Of a stretch of DNA of 64,000 nucleotides, positions 17,066 to 25,627 are shown piece by piece. The position numbers and the translations under genes were made by a program. The stretch covers positions 1,488,001-1,552,000 of the forward strand of contig NZ_LRPC01000001.1 of NCBI RefSeq assembly GCF_001592965.1, in the 5' to 3' direction. Positions within the stretch are counted from its first letter, which is position 1; every line of letters starts with the position of its first letter. The stretch is from Roseivirga spongicola. GTDB lineage: Bacteria > Bacteroidota > Bacteroidia > Cytophagales > Cyclobacteriaceae. Below the pieces are notes generated by a model that searched no databases, was not told the origin of the DNA, and saw only the letters and a program-made list of their open reading frames with translations.

Positions 17066-17289
17066 TGATCAATTTCACCGTCAGCTTGTTCTGAGTCTAT
17101 GCCTTGCCCTTTTCTGATTTGTTCGCGTGCTTCCATAACATTGGCTCGTTGTTCATCAGATAAAAGATAAATGGAGTCATCGAAATTGATGGCAAGTAAC
17201 CGCATTAGGTCATCTATTACAGATTGATCTTTTATTTCGTTGATTTTAGAAATCAGCTTCGCTTTTTCTTCTGTTAAGAAAGTAGACAT
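17050..17289 (-). CDS. Antitoxin of the RelE/ParE-type module
   Basis: A 79-residue acidic protein encoded directly before and overlapping the toxin. The N-terminal half is helical (LTEEKAKLISKINEIKDQSV) and the C-terminal half (LSDEQRANVMEAREQIRKGQG, then a DSEQADGEIDQWL tail) resembles the toxin-wrapping tail of addiction-module antitoxins. It should neutralise the toxin and probably repress the module. The upstream gene ends nine bases before it, so it may share that transcript. Confidence 0.8.
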   Translation of the reverse strand: MSTFLTEEKAKLISKINEIKDQSVIDDLMRLLAINFDDSIYLLSDEQRANVMEAREQIRKGQGIDSEQADGEIDQWLNE

Positions 17290-17298
17290 AACTTCAAG

Positions 17299-17994
17299 TT
17301 AATCATTATCCCTCTCAAAGTACACCTTTATCAATTCATTTCCTCTTTGTTGAGACCAGATCATTGTCTCGCCATCAAATGTCAGTTCCCAGATGGTTTT
17401 GGTGTTGTCAGAGTTTGTGATGGTCCAGATTTCGTTGGAGTGGCCTCCAATGTGCCAGATTCCAGTTTCCATGATTTTCCCGAATTCATTGGTTCTTCTG
17501 TAGGCCCTGTCCCACATAAAGAAATATTTGGTACTCTCCACATCAGCTATTACACCTACACCTGTTTCTAGATTTGTCTTTTCAAACCCGACTTCTGTCC
17601 ACCCGCCCTGAAGTAAATCCCAAGGAGCTTTTGGCTTTTTATCCACTTTGGTGAGTTGAACGATTACTTTCATACCGTCTTCCAGGCGTTCCCAAGTCAT
17701 ATGTGATTTGGTTAATTCGGTTTTGAAGGAGCCATACGGATCAGGTTCACTTCCATTACTCTGAGTCAGTTCTTTCTTTGTTGCGTCATATTGATAGAAG
17801 CTCGAAAAGTTCTCGATATTGCCATTGCCTGAGGTTAAAGAGCCATCTTTTTGAAAGAGAAACCATTTGGCAGTTGGAGTTACATTCCTGTCGCCCACCA
17901 TTACTTCGTTTACTGCCCAAAGACCGAGGGGACCATTTTGAGCGAACATATTGATGGATAAGAATAGTGCGAGGATTAAGATTGGAGTCTTCAT
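17299..17994 (-). CDS. Exported protein with two lipocalin-like modules
   Basis: A 231-residue protein with a signal peptide (ILILALFLSINMFAQ). Two similar beta-rich modules follow: GLWAVNEVMVGDRNVTPTAK to about residue 120, and LLQGGWTEVGFEKTN to the end. Each starts with the Gly-x-Trp pattern of lipocalin-like domains. A related architecture occurs in the protein at 42503-43252. Function unknown. It is divergent from the M28 peptidase gene and ends nine bases before the antitoxin gene. Confidence 0.65.
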   Translation of the reverse strand: MKTPILILALFLSINMFAQNGPLGLWAVNEVMVGDRNVTPTAKWFLFQKDGSLTSGNGNIENFSSFYQYDATKKELTQSNGSEPDPYGSFKTELTKSHMTWERLEDGMKVIVQLTKVDKKPKAPWDLLQGGWTEVGFEKTNLETGVGVIADVESTKYFFMWDRAYRRTNEFGKIMETGIWHIGGHSNEIWTITNSDNTKTIWELTFDGETMIWSQQRGNELIKVYFERDND

Positions 17995-18007
17995 GAATGA
18001 AAACTAA

Positions 18008-18023
18008 TTATTTAGTTAAATAA
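18008..18023. promoter_or_regulatory. AT-rich palindrome between divergent genes
   Basis: Arms TTATTTA and TAAATAA around GT, between the divergent starts at 17994 (minus) and 18078 (plus). It may be an operator shared by both genes, but AT-rich dyads arise easily by chance. Confidence 0.25.
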
Positions 18024-18077
18024 GATCAATTTATTTGAGAACTAATTTTCCATAACTTCAGACCACAATCCAGATTT

Positions 18078-19733
18078 ATGAGACTATTCAAAAATATATT
18101 GTTCCTGGCTCTTCTAGCCACGATTTACTCTTGTATAGGTTCTTCTTCAGAAACCACCGAGTTAGATGTTCAGATAGACACACTATCTATTGACAGACAT
18201 TTGCAGGTACTGGCTTCCGATGATTTTATGGGTAGAAAGCCTTTCACCGAAGGGGAGGAGAAAACCATTCACTATTTAGAGTCCGAATTGAAAGCCATGG
18301 GAGTGGCTCCGGGTAATGGCGATTCCTACTTTCAAGATGTGCCTTTGGTCGAAATCACTGGAACTCAGTCGCCCACCATGGTGGTGAAGGGTAAAGGTAA
18401 AACTATGACTTTCAACACGCTTTCTGATGTGGTGGTATATACTGAAAGACCAGAGGAGATGACCCAGATCAAGGATTCCGAACTGGTGTATGCTGGTTAT
18501 GGAATTGTCGCTCCTGAATATGGTTGGAATGACTATGAAGGGCTTAATGTAGAGGGAAAAACGGTTGTGGTTTTGGTGAATGACCCTGGTTTTGTCTCTG
18601 GTGACTCTACCTTCTTCAAAGGAGAAGAGATGACTTACTACGGTCGTTGGACTTACAAGTATGAGGAGGCTGCCAGACAAGGTGCGGCTGGAGTTTTGAT
18701 TGTTCACGAAACTGTTCCGGCTGGCTACCCTTGGTTGGTGGTTCAAAGCTCATGGACAGGCTCCAAGCTAAATCTAGACGATCCGAATGCTGGCTATAAA
18801 TGTCCCATTCAGGGTTGGATTACCAGAAGTACTGCGGTAGAACTCTTCAAAGAAGCTGGAATTAAAGATTATTCTGAGATTGCTAAAACCAAAGATTTCA
18901 AACCTATACCTATGGGCTTAACTGCTTCGGTTAGCGTAACCAACGAAGTAAAGCGCGAGATGTCAAGAAACGTAGTTGGCATGGTGAAGGGCTCTACACG
19001 ACCTGATGAATACATTATTTATTCTGCTCACTGGGATCACCTTGGTGTTGGAGAGCCAATAGATGGTGACTCAATTTACAATGGAGCTCATGATAATGCT
19101 TCTGGTTCTACGGGGCTATTGGCGATAGCAGAGACTTTTGCAAAGCTGGAGAAGAAGCCGGAAAGATCAGTAGTATTTCTTTTTGTTACCGCTGAGGAGC
19201 AAGGCTTGTTAGGTTCTGCCTACTATGCTCAAAACCCGATTTTCCCGCCTAACCAATCGGTTGCGAATATCAACATAGATGGCTTGCCAGCTTATGGAGA
19301 AATGAAGGACTTGACCATTACAGGTTATGGCCAGTCAGAGCTAGATAATTATGCCACAGTTGCTGCGGAGCAACAAGGCAGATATGTAATTCCAGATCCT
19401 GATCTAGGAAAAGGCTACTTCTTTAGATCTGACCATTTCAATTTTGCTAAAGTGGGTATTCCGGCATTATATGCCTCTGGTTCTTATGAGTCTAAGGAAA
19501 AAGGAGTGGAGTTTATCGATGAGAAAACACAGGAATATTTAGCAGTAAAATACCACCAACCTCAAGATAATTATGAGCCTGAAGAGTGGGGTTTAAATGG
19601 AATTGCTCAGGATGCCAAACTGCTTTTTAATGTTGGCTATAGATTGGCCAATGAAACCTATTGGCCACAGTGGAATGAAGGTTCTGAGTTTAAGGCCAAG
19701 CGTGATTCAGATATGAGTATGAAGAAGAAGTAA
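18078..19733 (+). CDS. M28-family zinc peptidase, lipoprotein with PA domain
   Basis: A 551-residue surface or periplasmic peptidase. A lipoprotein signal (LFLALLATIYSC, Cys19) leads to a segment with a PA insert (about residues 130-290; AGYGIVAPEYGWNDYEG and ARQGAAGVLIVHE) and then the M28 catalytic domain. The two-zinc site is visible: His318 and Asp320 (SAHWDHLG), Asp339 (GAHDNASG), the catalytic Glu373-Glu374 (TAEEQGLLG), and SDHFNF towards the end. Such enzymes remove N-terminal amino acids from peptides. It is a single-gene unit; an inverted repeat follows its end. Confidence 0.93.
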   Translation: MRLFKNILFLALLATIYSCIGSSSETTELDVQIDTLSIDRHLQVLASDDFMGRKPFTEGEEKTIHYLESELKAMGVAPGNGDSYFQDVPLVEITGTQSPTMVVKGKGKTMTFNTLSDVVVYTERPEEMTQIKDSELVYAGYGIVAPEYGWNDYEGLNVEGKTVVVLVNDPGFVSGDSTFFKGEEMTYYGRWTYKYEEAARQGAAGVLIVHETVPAGYPWLVVQSSWTGSKLNLDDPNAGYKCPIQGWITRSTAVELFKEAGIKDYSEIAKTKDFKPIPMGLTASVSVTNEVKREMSRNVVGMVKGSTRPDEYIIYSAHWDHLGVGEPIDGDSIYNGAHDNASGSTGLLAIAETFAKLEKKPERSVVFLFVTAEEQGLLGSAYYAQNPIFPPNQSVANINIDGLPAYGEMKDLTITGYGQSELDNYATVAAEQQGRYVIPDPDLGKGYFFRSDHFNFAKVGIPALYASGSYESKEKGVEFIDEKTQEYLAVKYHQPQDNYEPEEWGLNGIAQDAKLLFNVGYRLANETYWPQWNEGSEFKAKRDSDMSMKKK

Positions 19734-19781
19734 CCCCTCCGGTCTTCGACCACCTACCCTTGAACCAAGGGGAGGAATAAA
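19734..19781. repeat. Degenerate member of the CCCCTCC intergenic repeat family
   Basis: Begins AACCCCTCCGGTCTTCGACC and ends AAGGGGAGGAATAA; same general plan as the repeats at 6871-6904 and 8026-8063 (C-rich start, G-rich end, able to fold). It lies immediately after the M28 gene. Confidence 0.4.
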
Positions 19782-19797
19782 TTAGTCGTTATGCTGC

Positions 19798-19823
19798 ACC
19801 AGTCTGTTTATAGACAGACTGGT
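19798..19823. terminator. Bidirectional terminator-like hairpin
   Basis: Perfect 10-base arms ACCAGTCTGT and ACAGACTGGT with a 6-base loop, followed by TTTAATT. It lies between two convergent genes (M28 peptidase and the carboxypeptidase-regulatory-like protein), where a shared terminator is expected. Confidence 0.55.
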
Positions 19824-19853
19824 TTAATTCCCAATAAAAGATGACTCTTTATA

Positions 19854-20750
19854 TCAATTGGTGTTGGATATGATTATCGAGACAGCTGGAGTTGGGGCTC
19901 TTGATTTTTTCATAACCGATATTCTATCTCGATCCTGTAAAACCGGGAAAATTCTTTTGGAGTCCTTGTTATCTGAGTATATACCGATTGTGGATCCGAA
20001 TTTTAACCCTGAAATTGTTTCATACTGATATTCTTCGTCAGTCCCGACAGGAGTAAATAGAACATATAGACCACTGGAGGGGACTGTTATGTTTAGGTGT
20101 GAAACATCAAGTTCATTCCAGCCAAAATTATTGTTTCTCATAATTATTGGCTCCCTAGTTAGTTCTTTAAATAGGTACTTGGGTTGGCTTCTGAAAAATT
20201 CGAATTCACCAGTAAATTCAAATACTCGCATTAACAGTGGAGTCTCAGGAAAACCCATTTTATTGATGTAGATATTCACTTTATCTAAAATACCTCCAAT
20301 TTCTTTTTTCTTAGTGTTAAAGTAGACTCCCCAGTAGAAGCCTAAGCTGGCCTGATAATTATTCTTTTCATTGATAATAGCTTTAGAGTTTCCTAATTCT
20401 GTAGTTTCAGTTGCTGTGGCCTTAATAATGAATGATCCTAAGTTATTGATGTCGGGCTTGAGCAGTATACGTTCCAAGTCTAGGGCTATAGCTGCCGAAA
20501 TGATAGTGTCTTTGTAGCCTACGGAGCTTATATATATCTGGCTTTCTTCTAATATTTTGATTTTTAATTCAAAGAATCCCTCCTCATCGGTTATTGTTCC
20601 GTTGGTTTTGGAGTTGTATTCTACGACTGTAGCGTATGGAATGGGAGACTTGTTTTCATCATCCAAAACCTGAATTTTGATAATGGTGTTCTGAGCAAAA
20701 AGAGTGTAAGTACTAAGAAAGAGTAATACAAAGAGGAGTGTATTTCGCAT
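19854..20750 (-). CDS. Exported protein with carboxypeptidase regulatory-like domain
   Basis: A 298-residue protein with a signal peptide (TLLFVLLFLSTYTLFAQ). Residues about 22-100 form the CarboxypepD_reg-like domain (VLDDENKSPIPYATVVEYN, TDEEGFFELKI, ISSVGYKDTII), a beta-sandwich common at the N-termini of Bacteroidota outer membrane receptors. The rest is not recognised and no beta-barrel or TonB plug follows, so it is not a TonB-dependent receptor. Probably periplasmic or at the inner face of the outer membrane; function unknown. Confidence 0.75.
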   Translation of the reverse strand: MRNTLLFVLLFLSTYTLFAQNTIIKIQVLDDENKSPIPYATVVEYNSKTNGTITDEEGFFELKIKILEESQIYISSVGYKDTIISAAIALDLERILLKPDINNLGSFIIKATATETTELGNSKAIINEKNNYQASLGFYWGVYFNTKKKEIGGILDKVNIYINKMGFPETPLLMRVFEFTGEFEFFRSQPKYLFKELTREPIIMRNNNFGWNELDVSHLNITVPSSGLYVLFTPVGTDEEYQYETISGLKFGSTIGIYSDNKDSKRIFPVLQDRDRISVMKKSRAPTPAVSIIISNTN

Positions 20751-20839
20751 TTTTCTAACTGTGTTTTCATGTTAGACGAATTGTGATGCTCATTGTTTCG
20801 CATAAGGTAAGAGTTCTAAAATGAATGGTAATCCCAATA

Positions 20840-21568
20840 TTAAACCTCTAAAATAACCTCACTATTCGGTACTCTAAAACGGTCGGAGTAGATGCCGCCT
20901 TCTGCACCAGGCCCACAGCCTATGACCATTACTACTTCGGCTTTGCGTGGGAGTTTTAGAAATCGCTTGATTCTGAGTGAGTCCATTCCTTCCATTGGGC
21001 AAGTGTCGTAACCTTCGGCTTTCATGCTCATCATGAAGTTTTGGGCGGCTAAAGCAGCACTTTTGTGGACGGAAATTCTCAGGTCGGCATTGTTGCCATG
21101 TCTGATCATGGGGCGCTTAAGCCCAGCAAAAAAGTAGATGCATTTTTTGATCATGCCCCAAAGGCCAAACCAATCACTCCAATAATATTTTGGAATAAGG
21201 TTTTCGTAATAGTTCATGGCTCTTTTGGCTTGTTTAGAGTAGGGATCGGGATAAACCCTTTTCATTTCCTGAACCAGTGCTCTCTGCCTTTTCTTCCATA
21301 AGTCTCTTCGCCCTACAATTACTACTAGTTCTTTGGCAGTTTTGGCCGCTTTCTGATTCATGCACATCCAGGCGACTTGCTTCTTGGCCTCTTCAGATTT
21401 TATTCGGTAGAATTCCCACAGCTGCATATTGCTGCTGTTTGGGGCAAGAATGGCGCGTTCAATACTTCGCTGTACTGCTTCATGGTCGAACTCAGCTTCA
21501 ATATCATAGACTCTTACCGACCTTCTTTCTTGGACTATTTGGTCGAATATTTTTGCAGTTTCTTTCAT
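20840..21568 (-). CDS. Nitroreductase-family protein
   Basis: A 242-residue flavoprotein-type reductase. The FMN-binding N-terminal pattern is visible (IVQERRSVRVYD, then APNSSNMQLWEFY), and the second half has SAALAAQNFMMSMKAEGYDTCPMEGMD and VVMVIGCG typical of the family. Members reduce nitro groups, quinones or enones with NAD(P)H, or act in unrelated reductive steps. There is an insertion (about residues 85-150) longer than in classical NfsB proteins. It starts one base after the DASS transporter stop, so the two are one operon. Confidence 0.87.
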   Translation of the reverse strand: MKETAKIFDQIVQERRSVRVYDIEAEFDHEAVQRSIERAILAPNSSNMQLWEFYRIKSEEAKKQVAWMCMNQKAAKTAKELVVIVGRRDLWKKRQRALVQEMKRVYPDPYSKQAKRAMNYYENLIPKYYWSDWFGLWGMIKKCIYFFAGLKRPMIRHGNNADLRISVHKSAALAAQNFMMSMKAEGYDTCPMEGMDSLRIKRFLKLPRKAEVVMVIGCGPGAEGGIYSDRFRVPNSEVILEV

Positions 21569-21569
21569 A

Positions 21570-23018
21570 TTAGTATATCAGGGGAACCAAGGTTTGACTT
21601 AGTATGACAAGGAGAATTATTGCAATAATGTTCAGCACTACACCTGCTCTAATCATGTCTTTCATGCGGATCATTCCACTAGAAAATACGATGGCATTAG
21701 GTGGCGTTGAAATAGGCATCATAAAAGCATAACTAGCGGCAAGTGTTACCGGAATAGTCAAGTACATGGCGTTGATACCTAATGATTGAGAGATGCTAAT
21801 GACTACGGGAACAAAGATGACAGTCAACGCTACATTGCTCATTATTTCAGTCATAAATAGCATGAAAGCGGTTAGTCCTGCAGTTAAAAGAATCAGATTC
21901 AGTTCTCCTCCACCTGCTATACTTTGACCAACAAATTCAACTATAGCCGATTTCTCCATGGCTTTAGCCAAGGTGAGCCCTCCACCGAAGAGTAAGAGAA
22001 TTCCCCAAGGCAGCTTCTTGGTGTATTCCCATTCCATCAGAAATAGATTCTGCTTCAGGTTTACAGGGGTGATAAACATTAGAATACCTCCAGCAATGGC
22101 TATTACGGAATCGTTTAGTAAATCTGCATTGAGCCAGTTGTTTATAGAGCCTCTTAAAATCCAAGCAGAGGCAGTAATTACAAAAATGGCCGCAACGTAT
22201 TTTTCCGGCTTACTCATTTTTCCTAAGGCCTTCAATTGATCATCGATGACTTGAGCCGATTCTGACAAACTTTTCAGTCCACTCGGATACATCACCCTGG
22301 TAATAATCAGATAAGTAATGAAAAGCATGATAAAGCAGATGGGCAGACCGATGGTGAGGTATTTTGCGAAAGTGACTTCATAGCCCAACATATCGTTCAT
22401 AAAACCAACCCAAGCTACGTTAGGTGGGGTGCCAATTATAGTGGCCGTTCCTCCAATATTGGCTCCGTAAGCTATGGCCAACATTAGGCTTAAGGCAAAT
22501 CTCCGTTTTCCTTTCCCTGCATTTTCATCGATATTCAGCAGCTGAGTAATGGAAAGACCGATAGGTAGCATCATTACCGCAGTGGCTGTATTGCTGATCC
22601 ACATGGAAATGAAAGCTGTGGTGAGCATAAACCCAAGTATAATTCCGTTGGGGTTAGTCCCTGTTTTTTTGATTAGAGTTAGTGCGATTCTCTTGTGCAG
22701 GTTATGCCTTTCCATACCTAGGCCCAACATAAAGCCACCCATAAAGAGAAAGATGATTTTATTGGCATAGGGAGAGGTGGCCTCATCTACAGTAAAGACC
22801 CCAGTTATAGGAAAAAGTACAATTGGTAAAAGAGCAGTAACCGGAATAGGGGCAGCCTCCGTAATCCACCAGACTATCATCCATAGGGCTGCACCAATTA
22901 CTTTCCAGGCAGTTTCGTTAAGAACACCCTCTGGCTGTAAAAATTGGAATAGAACAAAAAGTAAAGGTCCGAAGATCAGGCCAAATAGCTTAGCTCCGTA
23001 AAATTTAGGTTGTTTCAA
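21570..23018 (-). CDS. SLC13/DASS-family sodium:anion symporter
   Basis: A 482-residue inner membrane transporter with 11 or more helices. Family signatures: AAPIPVTALLPIVLFPITGV near residue 55, GGFMLGLGMERHNLHKRIAL, the SNT motif in WISNTATAVMMLPIGLS (sodium and carboxylate site) and its repeat SNVALTVIFVPVVIS, and TPPNAIVFSSG near the C-terminus. The family imports dicarboxylates such as succinate or, in other branches, sulfate, with sodium. The substrate here is not certain. Co-transcribed with the nitroreductase gene. Confidence 0.92.
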   Translation of the reverse strand: MKQPKFYGAKLFGLIFGPLLFVLFQFLQPEGVLNETAWKVIGAALWMIVWWITEAAPIPVTALLPIVLFPITGVFTVDEATSPYANKIIFLFMGGFMLGLGMERHNLHKRIALTLIKKTGTNPNGIILGFMLTTAFISMWISNTATAVMMLPIGLSITQLLNIDENAGKGKRRFALSLMLAIAYGANIGGTATIIGTPPNVAWVGFMNDMLGYEVTFAKYLTIGLPICFIMLFITYLIITRVMYPSGLKSLSESAQVIDDQLKALGKMSKPEKYVAAIFVITASAWILRGSINNWLNADLLNDSVIAIAGGILMFITPVNLKQNLFLMEWEYTKKLPWGILLLFGGGLTLAKAMEKSAIVEFVGQSIAGGGELNLILLTAGLTAFMLFMTEIMSNVALTVIFVPVVISISQSLGINAMYLTIPVTLAASYAFMMPISTPPNAIVFSSGMIRMKDMIRAGVVLNIIAIILLVILSQTLVPLIY

Positions 23019-23104
23019 TGTTGTGGTTCTTAATGGTTACTTAATGTCTAAAAGGGTGATTATTCTTGCTTTTGAGGTTCTTTTGAATCTGAAAATATAA
23101 AGAG

Positions 23105-24067
23105 ATGAGAGCAATATTAATAGGCCTGCTTGTATCTACCTTATTTATAGGTGGTGTCAATGGTCAATCATTAAAGAGAGCTGGTGTTACTGCACCAACA
23201 GGTTTCCAATATAATCCGGAGGTGTTAAGTGTTCTGAGTTGGAATGTGGAGCACTTTGTAGACATGTATGATAATCCATACATCAATAACTCTAGAGAAG
23301 ATAATCCCAAAGAGAGTATGGAGGGTAAGGAGGCTTTGTTGGTAAAGGCCTTAAAAGCTGCAAATGCAGATGTAGTTGTGCTACAGGAGTTTGAGAGTAT
23401 TGCTTACCTAAAACAGATTGCGGATAGTTATTTGAGCGAAATGGGGTATGAGTTTTTTGCTGCAGCAGAAAGCTACTCGTGGTATATGAATGTGGTAATA
23501 ATGAGTAAGGTGCCTCTTGGTACTGTTTATAGTTATGGAGCACTATATACCCCTGTGGTCAATTACCTAGATGAAAACGGAAAACCTGAGTCGCAGGTAA
23601 ATCTTAACTCTAGAATGTGGTCTATAGATATCCTTCCTAATCAAGAATATGAGTTTACGCTCACTGGAGTTCACCTAAAGGCAGGCAGAGGTGAAAGAAA
23701 TGAGAAAATGCGTTTAGGTCAAATAAACTTGTTAAAAAACCAATGGGCCAGAATGGTAAAAGAAGACAAGAAGGTGAACTTAATGATGGTAGGTGATTTC
23801 AACTGTACTCCAGATAGTGAAGAATTTCAAACATTATTGGTTGGAAAAAAAGGTCATCAGTTTATAGACCCTTTAGCCAATAGTGGTGTGTTTTCTCATC
23901 CATCGGACAATCCGAGGTGGAGAATCGATCACATAATTTTTAACAAGAACATGATGGAAGATGTAGAGAAGGGGAGTACTACGGTTTTTAGTGACCTTCT
24001 TTCAAAAGAAGAAATGATGAAATTGAGCGACCATTTACCCATGTTCACAAGAATAAAAGTGCAGTAA
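23105..24067 (+). CDS. Exported endonuclease/exonuclease/phosphatase-family protein
   Basis: A 320-residue EEP-fold protein with a signal peptide (ILIGLLVSTLFIGGVNG). Motifs of the DNase I-like fold: LSWNVEHFVD, VVVLQEFES with the metal-binding Glu, MMVGDFNCTPDSEEF with the catalytic Asp and Asn, and the terminal KLSDHLPMF with the catalytic Asp-His. Members cleave nucleic acids, phosphoinositides or sphingomyelin. Secretion favours an extracellular nuclease or phospholipase role. Divergent from the DASS gene; a clear terminator follows. Confidence 0.88.
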   Translation: MRAILIGLLVSTLFIGGVNGQSLKRAGVTAPTGFQYNPEVLSVLSWNVEHFVDMYDNPYINNSREDNPKESMEGKEALLVKALKAANADVVVLQEFESIAYLKQIADSYLSEMGYEFFAAAESYSWYMNVVIMSKVPLGTVYSYGALYTPVVNYLDENGKPESQVNLNSRMWSIDILPNQEYEFTLTGVHLKAGRGERNEKMRLGQINLLKNQWARMVKEDKKVNLMMVGDFNCTPDSEEFQTLLVGKKGHQFIDPLANSGVFSHPSDNPRWRIDHIIFNKNMMEDVEKGSTTVFSDLLSKEEMMKLSDHLPMFTRIKVQ

Positions 24068-24072
24068 TAGAA

Positions 24073-24096
24073 AAAAGCCCCGGAGTGGGGGCTTTT
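24073..24096 (+). terminator. Rho-independent terminator after the EEP-family gene
   Basis: AAAAGCCCC and GGGGGCTTTT form a stem of nine pairs around a short loop, flanked by A-run and T-run, five bases after the stop codon. Confidence 0.75.
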
Positions 24097-24343
24097 CTCA
24101 TCTTCAACCTTAAAATACTAAAAACTAACTAACTATGTTTTAAACGTCTTCTCTAAGAATTTAATTCTGTGTTTTACTGACTTATCTAAACTTTTCAAAA
24201 TTAACTTCTGATTATAAGACGTTTATTACGGTCAAATGGTTTCAATTAAGTTGAAAATATTCGGTTAAAATCTGTTAAACATTTTAATCAATGGCTAAAC
24301 GGTAAAATGAAGGGAAGGAACACTTCTGTAACTTAACATTCCC
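24097..24343. other. AT-rich intergenic region upstream of sucD
   Basis: About 250 bases with no reading frame, repeat or RNA-like fold that I can support. It includes a TTAAAACATAGTTAG-like AT-rich stretch on the minus strand just after the terminator. The sucD promoter lies at its right edge. Confidence 0.5.
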
Positions 24344-24374
24344 TTTGGTCAACCCATTTTATATTCTATTTTTG
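24344..24374 (+). promoter_or_regulatory. sucD promoter (Bacteroidota consensus)
   Basis: TTTG at 24344-24347, exactly 19 bases, then TATTTTTG at 24367-24374: a full match to TTTG-N19-TAnnTTTG recognised by the Bacteroidota primary sigma factor. The sucD ATG is 22 bases downstream. Confidence 0.8.
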
Positions 24375-24396
24375 CCTGAAAATTAAACCCGTTGCA

Positions 24397-25272
24397 ATGA
24401 GCGTTTTAGTGAATAAAGATTCAAAGGTGATTGTGCAAGGATTTACCGGTTCTGAAGGTAGCTTCCATGCCAGTCAAATGATAGAATATGGTACCAATGT
24501 AGTTGGTGGTGTTACTCCAGGTAAAGGAGGACAGTCTCACCTAGACAGGCCAGTGTTTAACACAGTTGAAGAAGCTGTTCAGCAAGCTGGCGCTAATGTG
24601 TCTATCATTTTTGTTCCACCAGCATTTGCGGCTGATGCCATTATGGAGGCAGCTGATGCAGGAATTAAAGTGATCATTGCTATTACTGAAGGAATTCCGG
24701 TTAAGGATATGGTAACTGCCAAAGAGTACATCAAGTCTAAAGATGTTACTTTAATTGGTCCTAACTGTCCGGGTGTAATTACTCCTGGTGAGGCTAAAGT
24801 AGGTATTATGCCTGGTTTCGTATTCAAGAAGGGTAGAGTAGGATTAGTATCTAAATCAGGTACTTTAACTTATGAAGCTGCTGACCAATTGGCAAAAGCT
24901 GGTTTAGGAATTTCTACTGCTATTGGTATTGGTGGTGACCCAATCATTGGTACTCCTACTAAAGATGCTGTTCAGTTATTGATGGAAGATGATGAAACCG
25001 ATGCCATTGTTATGATTGGTGAGATTGGTGGAAACTATGAAGCCATGGCAGCTAACTACATTAAAGAGACTGGTAATAAGAAGCCAGTTGTAGGATTTAT
25101 TGCTGGCCAAACAGCACCTCCAGGTAGAAGAATGGGACATGCTGGTGCAATTATTGGCGGAGCTGAAGATACAGCTGAAGCTAAAATGAAGATTATGGCC
25201 GATTGTGGTATTCACGTAGTGAAATCTCCTGCAGATATTGGAGAGACAATGGCTAACGTGTTAAAAGGATAA
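24397..25272 (+). CDS. sucD: Succinate-CoA ligase, alpha subunit
   Basis: A 291-residue cytoplasmic TCA-cycle enzyme subunit that, with SucC, interconverts succinyl-CoA and succinate while making ATP or GTP. It shows the CoA-binding [41 protein letters not shown] and the phosphorylated His248 in GRRMGHAG. sucC is not adjacent. It has its own strong promoter and terminator, so it is expressed as a single-gene unit. Confidence 0.97.
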   Translation: MSVLVNKDSKVIVQGFTGSEGSFHASQMIEYGTNVVGGVTPGKGGQSHLDRPVFNTVEEAVQQAGANVSIIFVPPAFAADAIMEAADAGIKVIIAITEGIPVKDMVTAKEYIKSKDVTLIGPNCPGVITPGEAKVGIMPGFVFKKGRVGLVSKSGTLTYEAADQLAKAGLGISTAIGIGGDPIIGTPTKDAVQLLMEDDETDAIVMIGEIGGNYEAMAANYIKETGNKKPVVGFIAGQTAPPGRRMGHAGAIIGGAEDTAEAKMKIMADCGIHVVKSPADIGETMANVLKG

Positions 25273-25294
25273 GATTTAGATCTTAATAGATATG

Positions 25295-25320
25295 AAAGGG
25301 GCTTTTTAAGTCCCTTTTTT
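25295..25320 (+). terminator. Rho-independent terminator after sucD
   Basis: AAAGGGGCTT and AAGTCCCTTT pair (one G-U) around TTT and run into a stretch of seven T, 22 bases after the sucD stop. Confidence 0.8.
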
Positions 25321-25325
25321 TATGC

Positions 25326-25433
25326 CTAACGAAAAAGGATAAAGATAATTACCGCGATAAGCACTAACACTTCGAAAGAGTCGGAGGCTTTGCTGGCAAT
25401 TTTAGAAAGGGTATTTATAGCTTTTTCCGTCAT
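25326..25433 (-). CDS. Small single-helix membrane peptide (35 residues), tentative
   Basis: ATG at 25433 to TAG at 25326. A polar, helical N-terminal half (MTEKAINTLSKIASKASDSF) is followed by a strongly hydrophobic helix (VLVLIAVIIFILF) ending in Arg. The amphipathic-then-hydrophobic layout looks like a genuine small membrane protein, but there is no homology support and the putative operon before it ends at a terminator (25453-25485). It could be chance. Confidence 0.35.
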   Translation of the reverse strand: MTEKAINTLSKIASKASDSFEVLVLIAVIIFILFR

Positions 25434-25452
25434 GGTTTCAGGGGGTTAAGGT

Positions 25453-25485
25453 AAAACGGGAACCACCTTCTGCGGTTCCCGTTTC
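25453..25485. terminator. Terminator hairpin of the surface-protein operon
   Basis: AAACGGGAACC and GGTTCCCGTTT form an 11-base perfect stem with a 9-base loop. On the minus strand it is followed by TTTTACC, so it can end the 33.4-25.5 kb operon. It is preceded on that strand by TTTAGTTGAGTCTC, also found before the hairpin at 33459-33485. Confidence 0.65.
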
Positions 25486-25497
25486 CAAGAGACTCAA

Positions 25498-25611
25498 CTA
25501 AATCAGACTACTATATGAATCTTTACTGACGATATAAAGGTCATATTCTGCGCCACCTATCTCAATACCGTAAACTTGGTATTTTTCGAAAATTTTGAGT
25601 CTCACCAACAT
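25498..25611 (-). CDS. Short ORF (37 residues) at the end of the surface-protein operon, tentative
   Basis: ATG at 25611 to TAG at 25498, starting 17 bases after the stop of the lipoprotein gene and ending just before the terminator. The peptide (MLVRLKIFEKYQVYG, then IEIGGAEYDLYIVSKDS) is mixed polar and hydrophobic without a signal. Its position between gene and terminator supports translation; no family is recognised. Confidence 0.35.
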   Translation of the reverse strand: MLVRLKIFEKYQVYGIEIGGAEYDLYIVSKDSYSSLI

Positions 25612-25627
25612 TTTGGTTGAAGAATTA

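Noticed and set aside
24097-24343. Possible small RNA or tRNA upstream of sucD
   Set aside because: No cloverleaf or stable fold can be drawn; the region is simply AT-rich.
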